From Rugalucina vietnamica (lineage: Eukaryota; Mollusca; Bivalvia; Lucinida; Lucinidae): 64,000 nt of DNA. The notes beneath the pieces are model-generated. The model ran no database searches and was not told the origin of the DNA. It saw only the letters and a program-made list of their open reading frames with translations. The stretch covers positions 32,153,778 through 32,217,777 of the forward strand of contig OZ024876.1 in NCBI GenBank assembly GCA_964017185.1, in the 5' to 3' direction. Every line of letters starts with the position of its first letter. Within the stretch, counting starts at the first letter, position 1. The position numbers and the translations under genes were made by a program. Of this stretch, positions 12,401-24,400 are shown one piece after another.

Positions 12401-15400
12401 GCATTACACAGACATGTTTTCCTGATGTACAGATTTTCTGTTTATATAGATACAGGGTTGTTGGATCTGCGTAGCTCTATATCAGCAAAGACCTTGCCCA
12501 GGACCGTGACAGAGTTCTGCCCCAGTCACAAGTCTATGTCCCAGGGGGTCTCCAAGACTTATCTACAGGACAACTGCAAACAGTGGATACAAACGTAAGC
12601 GGCGGCTCCTGTGGCCGAGTGGTAAAGGCAGCCCCTGTGGCTGAGTGGCAAAGGTGGCCCCTGTGGCCAAGTGGTAAAGGCGGCCACTGTGGCTGAGTGG
12701 CAAAGGTGGCCCCTGTGGCCAAGTGGTAAAGGCGGCCACTGTGGCCGAGTGGTTAAGGTGGCCCCTGCGGCCAAGTGGTAAAGGCGGCCCCTGCAGCTGA
12801 GTGGCAAAGGTGGCCCCTGTGGCCATGTGGTAAAGGCGGCCACTGTGGCCGAGTGGTTAAGGTGGCCCCTGCGGCCAAGTGGTAAAGGCGGCCACTGTGG
12901 CCGAGTGGTTAAGGTGGCCCCTGCGGCCAAGTGGTAAAGGCGGCCCCTGCAGCTGAGTGGCAAAGGTGGCCCCTGTGGCCAAGTGGTAAAGGCGGCCACT
13001 GTGGCCGAGTGGTTAAGGTGGCCCCTGCGACCAAGTGGTAAAGGCGGCCCCTGCAGCTGAGTGGCAAAGGTGGCCCCTGTGGCCAAGTGGTAAAGGCGGC
13101 CACTGTGGCCAAGTGGTTAAGGTGGCCCCTGCGGCCAAGTGGTAAAGGCGGCCCCTGCGGCCGAGTGGTAAAGGGTGCTGGTTTAATTGAGCCACAACGC
13201 GAGAAAACCGGTCTTTGGGGTTTCGGACCAGGTATGACACAAACTGGCCTGTGCAGCTTCAAAAGATGGCTAGAAGCTTGAACTTTTGGATTTAGGAAGA
13301 GGAGGAATTGTACTGTCTGTGTAGTGAAAACAAAGGCGCTGATCAACGTTGCAGTTGCTGCACAGCTGATCTGCACCTTTGTTTTTGCATAGGCAAAAAT
13401 CGGGTTCAATTAATATGCTTAATCATTCGAACATGTCACCGCTGTGTCTGATATGGTTTCAAGCTCAACATGGGGCATATGTGAGACAAGCCAAGTTCTG
13501 CTTTTGTGTGTGTCAGGGATTTTTCTTGGGTTTTCTCCTGTTTTTGCCCCACATATTGAATTGTCCTTCCCATATGAGGTGAAAAAATCTTGAAGGGATG
13601 TAAAACTGAATAAAAAAATCCCCAAAAAACCTAAGACATTATTGAATCTTTTGAAGAAGTTTGTATGATTAAAAAAATTTTTTCATGAGAATTCTACTTT
13701 GAGGCTGTAAATAGGAAAATGATGAAGAAAGGTTATAAAATCAAAGAGGAGTAGCACGGTGGGCTAGTGGTTAGACCGTCCGATTCAAGATTGAGAGATC
13801 AGGGGTTTGAACCTTTTGGGCACAAAGTTGTGTGTTTTAGCAAGACACATGAACTCTCCATATTGTAAAAAGGGAGCGAAGTGGTGTAGTGGTAGAGCAT
13901 CAGACTCCTAATCGAGAGGTCCTGGGTTCGATCCTCACAGGTGGCACTGTGTTGTGTCCTTGAGCAAGATACATTAACTCCCTAGCTCCGTCCCGGCATG
14001 ACTGAAAAATTGTTGACTGGTATGTTAAGCCTCAATACAAACAAACATATTGTAACAGGTTAATTAAAGGAAGGTAAAATTTGGTTTCAAAACTTGTAAA
14101 ATGTAGCTGGCTTAATTAACACCTTGGAATATTGTTGATGCACGAAGAGAAAAATATGAAAAATTTTATTGGTACTATATATCCATTTGGGATATAAGAT
14201 TATCATGTCTCCTTGACCTTAGAGGGTATCAACATAATAAGAGTACTTGTATTTTTTCAATATAGGTGCATTGGTGATGTAAAAGTTGGTGTCACAAAAC
14301 TGTTGAACTTTGTGAACACAGTGAAACACCTGGCAACGATCAGAGACACTGTCTGGGAACAATTGGCACAGGTACAGTAGAACAATAACTGTCCATTTCG
14401 AATACATGCCCATGCAATAACACTGTTGGGAAACAAACTCTGTGTAAGTTATCATTTGCGTACAAAGCGGTGACTTCACAGGGAATTTTTACATTTCGGA
14501 CTAAACCTAAGTTGGGAAAAATTGTGGCGCCGTTTGCACAAGTTATATGTGAAATAGTTTACTTATCCTATCATATGCATCACACATTTTTGGTTGTATA
14601 ACGGTAAAAACTTCCACAATTTATCATCTGTTCGCTGAGAACACTTCGGAAACTTTAAAGTGTATGAGTACAACATTTTGCATATGCAAAAACAAAGACG
14701 CAGATCAGCTTCACAGCAATTGCTATGCTGATCAGCGCATTTGTGTTTGGTTCACGGATAGAACAATTCCACTACTTTCTAAATCCAAAATTTCCAGCCT
14801 CTGGTCATCTCCTGTGCTTGTACATAGTAAATAACTACCCCTTGACCAAAAATAAACCGATTTATCACGTGAGGATTAGTAAGCAGATGAAAGGGCGAGC
14901 TTTCAGCGAGCCCTTTCATCTGCTTACGGTCTGAGCGTGATAAATCGGTTTATTTTTGGTCATGGGGTAGTTATTCACTTTATAATGCAACGAAAACCGA
15001 CATTTCGCGAAAAAACTCACCCGATGTGAAACGATTTGCTTTTCGCCATTTTGTTTTTTAGTCAACAGCTCAGCAATTACTCCGCATAACGACTCCTCAA
15101 AATTCGCCACCATAACAATACATTTTGTTGATTATTTATGTTTTTCTTGTCCATTGTTTCATCTACGTAACGTTACATAATAATGGCGGAGATTGACGTC
15201 ACAAAAACGTGACTAAATTTGACTTCACTGGCGCGCTCTTTTTTGTTGCGTTAAATAAAAGTGCAATGCGGTCTTTATTTGGTTAGTAGGGATGGCCTTT
15301 ATTCGGTCAGTAGCTAAATAAAGCTTCTATTTATGAACCCACTTTTATTAGGCCGATATGTAGGGTTTTTGCATTATAAAGCTCTGTTTGTGTCTGACCT

Positions 15401-18400
15401 GTTTGGAAACCACATTGTTTTCTCATGATTTGGCTCATTTTGATTTATCTCTGTCAAGAGTTATATGAGTCACAGCATGCGAAAACCAGTCTTCAGGGTT
15501 GTTGACCTAGTGTGATACAAACAGGCCTGTACAGTCACTGAAGAATGTTAGAAGTTTGAAATTTACGATTAAAAAAAAAAAGAAGAGGAATTATATTATC
15601 TATGGAGTGAAAACAGAGGTGCTGATCAACTGTGCAGTTACTGCACAATTGGGCAGTTACTGCTCAGCAGATCTGTGTCTTTGTTTCTACACATGCTAAA
15701 ATCTGTTTTTCCTCATGATGCAGCTCATATGAGAAAACCAGATTTTTGCCTAAGCAAAAACAAAGGCGCAGCAGTCAGCGCCTTTGTTTTTCGCCACTTG
15801 GATAGTACAATCCTTCTTTTTCTTAAATCTGAAATTTCAAGCTTCTAGCGTTCTTCTGTTACTGTATAGGCCAGTTTTTGTAGGACCTTGTTGGAACCCC
15901 AGAAGATAGGTTTTCTCACTTCGCTGCTCATATGTATGTTTGTTTTCTGTAGGATAGCAGCATGTCTAACTGGGAGACAGTCTGTGTTAGAATCCTGGAC
16001 CAGAAGCTCTCGGTGTGGGAGGACTTGCTGAGACCATTGTTTGTGGGCAGAGTTAAGGTATAGTACTACATATTTGTTACTGTATGGGCGGTACCTCATG
16101 TATATAGTGCCACATAAGGGTTACCATATGGGCGGCACCTCTCGCCTATACATTTTACTCTGGTTATAACACAGATTGGATAGCTAACACAGAATTGACT
16201 TGGACCCCAGCAATAGTGTTATAGAGAGGTTGAGGTATATTGACAACCAATTGTTAGAACACATTCATACTTGGGATGCTGGTACCCTGTAGGAGTTGTT
16301 TTGTTTCATGGCATCAGATCCCTGGGTCCTTGCCTAGGTTTGGGGATAGAGGTTAAAATCTAGAACACTGTAAAAATAGATGTACTGCTGTATAGTTTGG
16401 GTTTTCTTAGGGGGGGCATTTTTGTGTATGCTGATTTGGCTCATTTTCTGTTTCTTGATATAGGCTCTGGTGCGGTATCAACTAGATTCTTCAGTTGAAC
16501 TGACTGAGAGACAGGTCTCCAAGGTTCTTACAGAACTTCAGAGTACAGCAGATAGGTAAACTGTCTTGTCAACTATCCATTATGAAAACTTGCCCATGCA
16601 ATATACAGAGATTTTTTAGCTCACCTGAGCCGTTAGGCTCACAAGGTGAGCTTATAGGATGGCCATGATCCGGCGTCCGTCGTCCGTCCGTCTTCCGTCG
16701 TCCGTCCGTCGTCCGTCCACAATTTCAAAGATCTTCTCCTCTGAAACCGCTTGGCCAATCAAAGCCAAATTTTATATGAAGCATCAATAGAAAGGGGGAA
16801 CCAATGTATATATAAGAAATCCAGGTCACATGACCAAGATGGCCGCCATGCCCATATATGGTAGAAACCCTTCAAAAATCTTCTTCTCCAGAACCGGTGG
16901 ACCGATTTCAACGAAACTTGGCATGAAGCATTAATGACTCAAGCACTACAATGTGTATATAAATCATGACCCTGTGATGACCTTGACCTATTTTACGGCA
17001 AGGTCAACATAGGTCGTCAATGCATTTGAATGGGGAAAACTTTTAAAATGTCATTTGAAGTGAAAGTCTTGCAGGAAATGGGCAGTAGAACTGAATATTA
17101 ATGATTCTGAAAAAAATTGGACCCCAGGGGCTCATGGGCCCCCACCCCGGGGCAATATACATGTATATCTCCATAATATTCAAACGTCTTCTCCTCTGAA
17201 ACCACTTGGCCAATCAAAGCCAAATTTTATGTGAAGCATCAATAGGAAGGGGTTACAAATATGTATATAAAAAATCCAGGTCACATGACCAAGATGGCCG
17301 CCATGCCCATATATGGTAAAAAACCTTCAAAAATCTTCTTCTCCAGAACCGGTGGACCGATTTCAACAAAACTTGGCATGAAGCATCGATGGCTCAAGCA
17401 CTACAATGTATATATAATTCATGACCTTTTGATGACCTTGACCTATTTTACGGCAAGGTCAACATAGGTCGCCAATGCATTTGAATGGTGAAAACTTTTA
17501 AAATGTAATTTAAAGTGAAAGTCTTGCAGGAAATGGGAAGTAGGACTGAAAATTAATGATTCTGAAAAAAATTGGACCCCAGGGGCTCATGTGCCCCCAC
17601 CCCGGGGCAATATACATGTATATTTCCATAATATTCAAACCTCTTCTCCTCTGAAATCGCTCGGCCAATCAAAGCCAAATTTTATGTGAAGCATCTATAG
17701 AATTGAGGAATCAATGTGTATATAAATAATCTAGGTCACATGACAAAGATGGCCGCCATGCCCATACATGGTAAAAACCCATCAAAAATCTTCTTCTCTG
17801 AAACCAATAGACTGATTTCAAGGAAACTTGGCGTGAAGCATCGATGGCTAAAGTACTCCAATGTATATATAAATCATGACCCTGTGATGACCTTGACCAA
17901 GTTTATGGCAAGGTCAACATGGGTTGCCTATGCATTTGAATTGGGAAAACTGTTAAAATGTCATTTGAAGGGAAAAGCCAGCAGGAAATTGGCAAATGGA
18001 CAGAATATTGAAGATTCTGAAAAAAGAAAATGGCCCAAGGGCTTCATCTGCCCCTGCACTGGAGTTAAATACCATAATATTAAAACATGTTTATTGGTAT
18101 ATGCAGCAGATCTCAGGTGAGCGTTTACAGGACCATTGGTCCTCTGGTTTAGCTTTAAAATTGAAAATTTTCCTCTGAAAAAGCTTGATATTTTCCTTAT
18201 TTTTGCTCCAACCATAGATTGTGGGTACAAGTTAGAACCGCCTCGCTGAGGCGGTTCTAACGAGTACCCACAATCTATGTTTTGGAGCAAAAATAAGAAA
18301 AATAGGTTTACCCCTGCATATCCCAGTTTTTCTATATAAAAGTGGGGTTCAGCGGATATACATTTCATGGACACGTTTTCCTGATGCACTCACAGTATCA

Positions 18401-21400
18401 CAATGATTAGTCTACGGACAACCTATGGAATAGAACTAAGAGCCATGATTGAACAGAGCCTTTAATTTGCTGCTTCTCTTTGCTAATATATGGACAGATG
18501 TGTTGAAGATCTAGTAAAAATAGCTTAAAATTGGTTTTTTTATGTCAGAATTCCGTTTCTGATATATGGATATTGGATATTTGTGTTTAAAAACAGTCAA
18601 GACTGTAGGAGCAGAAATTTTCATGTGACCTTATTTTAGACATTTCTATTCCAGAATTATTCCTTGAATTCACAAGCAAGTATACTTGCACTCTATTGTA
18701 AGCCTTTATTAGCAGCAATATTGAATCAATGAGGCCACAAGTTCACAAAATTTAGCAAGCTTTTCAAAACTTACAGTATATGAGCCGTATCATGAGAAAA
18801 CCAGATTTTTGCCTATGCAAAAACAAAGGCGCAGATCAGCTGTGCAGTAAATGCATAACTGATCAGCACCTTTGTTTTTGCTACACAGATAGTATAATTC
18901 CTCTTCTTTTTAAATACAAAATTTCAGGCTTCTAGCCTGTTTCTGTCACTGTACAGGCTGGTTTGTGTCAGACTTGGTCAGAAACCCCGAAGACCAATTT
19001 TCCCACGTCCCAGCTCATATGTTGTCAGTTTTGTTACTTTACCTGAGCCGGGTCATGAGAAAACAGGATTTTTGCCTATGCAAAAACAAAGTTGCAGATC
19101 AGCATCTTTGTTTTCGCTATACGGATTGTACAATTTCTCTTCTTCTTAAATTCGAAATTTCAAGCTTCTAGCCTGCTTCTGTGACTGTAGATCTCGGTTT
19201 GTGTCAGACATGGTCGGAAACCCCGAAGACCGGTTTTCTCGCATCGCAGCTCACCTGTCGGTGTATGTTTTTTTGTCAGCTCTCTGAAGTCAGAAACAGA
19301 CCTTGCCACCTATATCTGGTCTGAGTCTGCGAATGACATTGCTCCTAACACGGCCTGGACTGTGTCAGGCTCCAGAACACTACTCGAGAGTGGGGGACTT
19401 ATGATGAAAGCGAAGGCTTACACTCCAGTTGTACAGAGGTATGTGTGGGAGGTGGGGGTGGGGTTGGGTGGGTGTTGGGGGGTGGGGGGATGGGGGGGCT
19501 TATGATGAAAGCGAAGGCTTACACTCCAGCTGTACAGAGGTATGTGTGGGAGGTGGGGGTGGGGTTGGGTGGGTGTTGGGGGGTGGGGGGATGGGGGGGC
19601 TTATGATGAAAGCGAAGGCTTACACTCCAGTTGTACAGAGGTATGTGTGGGAGGTGGGGATGGGGTTGGATGGGTGTTGGGGGGATGGGGGGGCTTATGA
19701 TGAAAGCGAAGTCTTACACTCCAGTTGTGCAGAGGTATGTGTGGGAGGTGGGGGTGGGGTTGGGTGGGTGTTGGGGGGTGGGGGATGGGGGGGCTTATGA
19801 TGAAAGCGAAGGCTTACACTCCAGTTGTACAGAGGTATGTGTGGGAGGTGGGGGTGGGGTTGGGTGGGTGTTGGGGGGATGGGGGGGCTTATGATGAAAG
19901 CGAAGGCTTACACTCCAGTTGTACAGAGGTATGTGTGGGAGGTGGGGGTGGGGTTGGGTGGGTGTTGGGGGGGGTGGGGGGATGGGGGGGCTTATGATGA
20001 AAGTGAAGGCTTACACTCCAGCTGTACAGAGGTATGTGTGGGAGGTGGGGGTGGGGTTGGGTGGGTGTTGGGGGGGTGGGGGGCATGGGGGGGCTTATGA
20101 TGAAAGCGAAGGCTTACACTCCAGCTGTACAGAGGTATGTGTGGGAGGTGGGGTAGGGTTTGGTGAGTGTGGGGGGCTTATGCTGAAAGCGAAGGCTTAT
20201 GTGGGGTAGGGTATGGTGAGTGTGGGGGGCTTATGCTGAAAGCGAAGGCATACTCCAGTTCTACAGAGCTATGTGTGGGATTTAGGGGTGGGGTGCCAGG
20301 GGAGGGGGGGGTGTCTAAACTAGCACCATTTTCGCTCCTGAACACAGGAAATTCAGTTTGACCCGAACGTCATGTAAAATGGTGGTTAGCAACGCCACCA
20401 GCTCCAGGGGCCGGTAAACGAGACCATAATGATGCATATTGATGCTACCAGCCCCAGGGGCCATCACAACATGTAAGACATGCCTACTGGCCCCAGGGGC
20501 CGGTGAATTGTTGTTAAACGCATGGGGATAGGTAAAGAAGAGGGGCGGTTTACCGGCCGTAAAAGGGTATATAAACACCGCAAAATATCAGACCACCAGG
20601 ATTGTGGTCAATCCTCTGAAGAAATCCATATTATTGGAAGAAACTAGTCAGGAATTTGCGAAAGAAAACTTTTGCATTGAACCACTAGAGCATGACTGAG
20701 GAGCACAGACACGAATCGTCACCCACTCCCCATTTCATAATGTAAAATTGGATACATTAAAAGTAAATGATTTAAATTCATAGCCAAGTCAGAGACTTTT
20801 ATATCTTCTTTATGTTGTCTTTTCAGTTTATGTAAAAATTTTGATGAGAAACTGAGATTAATGTTAGACGATACAAGGTTCTATCTCTACTGTGAGGAGG
20901 AGCCTGTTGCCATGGCAACAAGGTCACCATTCAGTAAATATGAGGACACGCCCACTCTACTTAGTTACATCCAGACATCTTGTGTGGATGAAATAAATGG
21001 GTAAGAATTTTGTTTAGAAGGGATACGAGTATATCCTGTTTCAGAGTTGCTTTATCAAGGTAAGATTCAATTGGGCCTGTGCGTGTCAACAGGCTTGCTG
21101 GGATCTTGGAAGTAACGGATTAAGAAACAAGTCATTCTGTGGCATCACATCTGGGGCTATTCTGTTTGCCCATGTCCCACATATGTCATGACGTCCTCAT
21201 TTTGGTAAAAAGTCCAATAAAATGGAAGCAATGTCCCAACATGACCTTAGCTGTTGACTGGGACCTTAAGCATCAATTCAAATGAACAAACAAGCAAACA
21301 AAAAGGACGCCAGGCTTATATGAGTGAAACCACTATAAGAGAGAAATCACTAATCAAACAAAAAAAAAATCATTCTGTATTTATTTCAGCATACTGAATT

Positions 21401-24400
21401 TCCTTGGTGATAAACTGACCGAGTATAAACAGATTCTCACATACAGTAAAGACAGAAACATTGCTACGGGCAACAGGTAATGACAGCAGATGAAATCCAG
21501 TGAACCACAACACAAGAAACTGGTCTTAGGTGTTTTCGACCAGCTCCTCCACAGACCGGCTTGAACAATCACAGTTGAAGACGAATCTTAAAATTTTGGA
21601 TTTAAGGGAAGAGGAACAGTTCTATCAGTGAAGCGAAAACAAATACCCTGATCGGCTGCGCAGTTACTGAGCACAAACTTTTATAGAAGAAAATTGTAGA
21701 CATTATGAGCTGCGTCATGAGAAAACCAGATTTTTGCCTATGAGAAGACAAAGCCACAGTAACTGCGAAGCTGATCAGCGGCTTTATTTTCGCTACATGG
21801 ATAGTACAATTCCTCTACTTTCTAAATCCAAAATTTCCAGCCTCTAGCCATCTTCTGTGACTGCACAGGTCGGTTTGTGTCAGACCGGGTCGGAAACCCC
21901 GAAGACAGGTTTTCTCACGCCACGGCTCTTATTACAACAGGAGAAAGAGGTATTTGTTTCTAATATTTTGTTGCGGAAAACATAATGTACATGGTACATT
22001 GATTAAATTGAAGCATACAAATCAGTGGAAAAAAACTAAAGCAGCAAAATTGTTTGTCATTTCATTATACCATTTTTATTTAAATACCTCTTTCAGCCAT
22101 TAACAATAAAGATCTTGTTTTCAGATTACTTTTGATTGGTCGACTGTGTGCTGCCATCTGTGACCTCATGCCACACCTGAAGCAATGCATGCTGGGACAT
22201 GTCAAGTTAGAGAGACAGGACAGTCTGAAGTAAGAGGGTTTTCGGACTCAAGTTTTGTTCATTCATTATTATTTTTTTCCTTTCTAGTTGGTCACATATT
22301 AAAGAAAAGGCCAATCATATGAGACATATAATTTTGTGTAAATTACTGATTTTATGTGTGGAAGTTTAATCTGCTCATTGATTGATCACAATACAAAAAG
22401 TGTGTTTTCTCACCTTTCAAGCTGATATAAGATTGTATTCAGGTTTAAGATTTTTCTGTTTTGTGAGTTCATGGTGTATTCCAGCAAAATACTTGAATAT
22501 GTAACAAGAGATGATTTTATATCGCCAGGTCAATGAAGAAGCCTGGTCGGGGTAGTGAACACAATACAGTGTGGGACACCAGTAGAACTAAACTCATAGC
22601 ATGTCAACATGATACATACAAGTAGGTACCATTCAGTATTTGAGTAAAGATTAACTTGGTGCATTGGCCTGACCCTAGTTTGTTAAAGAATTAAACTCGA
22701 GATTGAGAGCTTGGTCAGGGGTTAAATCCCCACTGGTGCTGTTTTGTGTTGTTGACTACCGATAGAACTGGCCCAAGAACTTCTCTGGCTATCTGTGGGA
22801 CCAAGAAGTATTGATCCTGTCTTGACATGAATGTAAAACTTGTTGACTGGGACAATAAACCATAACCATAAACCAACAATTACCAATAAAATGTACACAA
22901 CAACAGTAATATGTATATGTGGAGTCAAGAAATTACAGGCATTGTTATAGTCAAAACAGTGTCTATAAAGAAGCATGTTATTAAGAGGTTGAGATGTAAT
23001 ATAGTTGAGTTCCAATGGACATGTAGTATCCCATTATTTCAGAATTTGGATAGACCACATAGCAGAGATAGTGCTGGAAGGATTCAGACTGGCGGCAGAC
23101 TCCGAAACTGCTCAGGATCTTGTCAGGACTTGCTCAGTAAGTTTAATGGGCCATAAATTGATAATGCTTTGAAGTTTAATGGGTTCATATGGTTTGTATG
23201 TTTAATTGGCCTCATTGCCCAGTAAGTTTAATGGGTTACAATGCTTTGAAGTTCAATGGGTTCCTTTGCTTTTAAGTTTAATGTGCCTCATTGCTCTGAA
23301 GTTTAATGGGTTTCTATGCTTTGAATGTTTAATGGGCCTTGGCGCTGACTAAGTTTAGTGGGTCACAATGCTTTGAAGTTTAATGGGTTCCTTTGCTTTT
23401 AAGTTTAATGTGCCTCATTGCTCTGAAGTTTAATGGGTTCATATGCTTTGTATGCTTAATGGGCCTCATTGCTCTGAAGTTTAATGGGACCCTATGCTCA
23501 GTAAGTTAAATGGGTCTAATGCTCTGCATGCTCAATGGGCTCTAATGCTATGTAAGCTTAATAAGCCCCAAGAGTCTGAAGAACAATGGAGCTAATGCTA
23601 TGAAAGTTTAATGGACCAATTCTCTGTTGGATAATGGGCCTCAGTGCTCTGTAAGTTTAAGGGCGGACCAAGTGCTTTCAAGTTTTTTGTAAGATTATTG
23701 GGCCAAAATGCTCTGTAGTTTAGTGCTTTGTAGTTTAATGGGCTCTTTTACTCTTTTATAAGTTTAATGGGCACCAGTGCTCTGTAAGTTAATGGGCCCC
23801 AATGCCCTGTAATTTAATTTATCCCAATTCTGTGTAAGTTTAATAAACCCCCTAATGCTCTAAAGTTCACCTTAAAGTTCACTAGTCCCAATTTTCTGTT
23901 AGTTTTATGGAACCCCAATACTCTGAAGTTTAACGGGCCTCAATGCATGACTGCAGTGCCTTTATTTTCTGGTTGTTACTATTTTTAGCGTTGGGAGGAG
24001 GTATCAATAGAAGAAGAGACAGAAGATGGGAAGAAGATTAGTTCAAAAATAGCTGTACCCTCACAGGTAAGTCATCTGTGCCCTTGCAGGTAAGGTGGCT
24101 GTGCCCTCACAGTTAATATAGCTGTACCCTCACAGGTAAGGTAGATGTACCCTCACAGGTAAGATAGCTGTACCCTCACAGGTGAGAGAGATGTATCCTC
24201 ACAGGTGCGATAGCTGTACCCTCACAGGTAAGATAGTTGTACCCTCACAGGTAGAATTGTTGTACCCACACAGATGAGATAGCTGTACCCTTACAGGTTA
24301 AAGTAGCTGTACCCTCACAGGTCAGATAGCTGTACCCTCACAGGTAAGATAGCTTTACCCACACAGGTAATGTAGCTGTACCCTCACAGGTAAGATAGCT

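Larger units (their letters stand above)
14660..15440 (+). repeat. MITE-A copy 9, interrupted
   Basis: The left and central parts are at 14675-14825. The missing right part (GTTTGTGTCTGACCTGTTTG...TTTTCTCATG) resumes at 15382. The intervening 550 bp is a nested insertion. Confidence 0.7.

Noticed and set aside
12534..13409. Overlapping minus-strand ORFs of 62-175 residues rich in PLPLGHRG/TTWPQ repeats
   Set aside because: They are the reverse complement of the 26-bp A-box minisatellite; low complexity, with all frames open because the unit lacks stops.
13869..13945. A tRNA gene
   Set aside because: A- and B-box are good but the acceptor stem does not pair and the sequence continues into a SINE body and tail.
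19429..20209. Gly/Trp-rich plus-strand ORFs of ~90-120 residues
   Set aside because: Read-through of the G-rich intron 12 array in several frames; the true exon frame ends at the donor.
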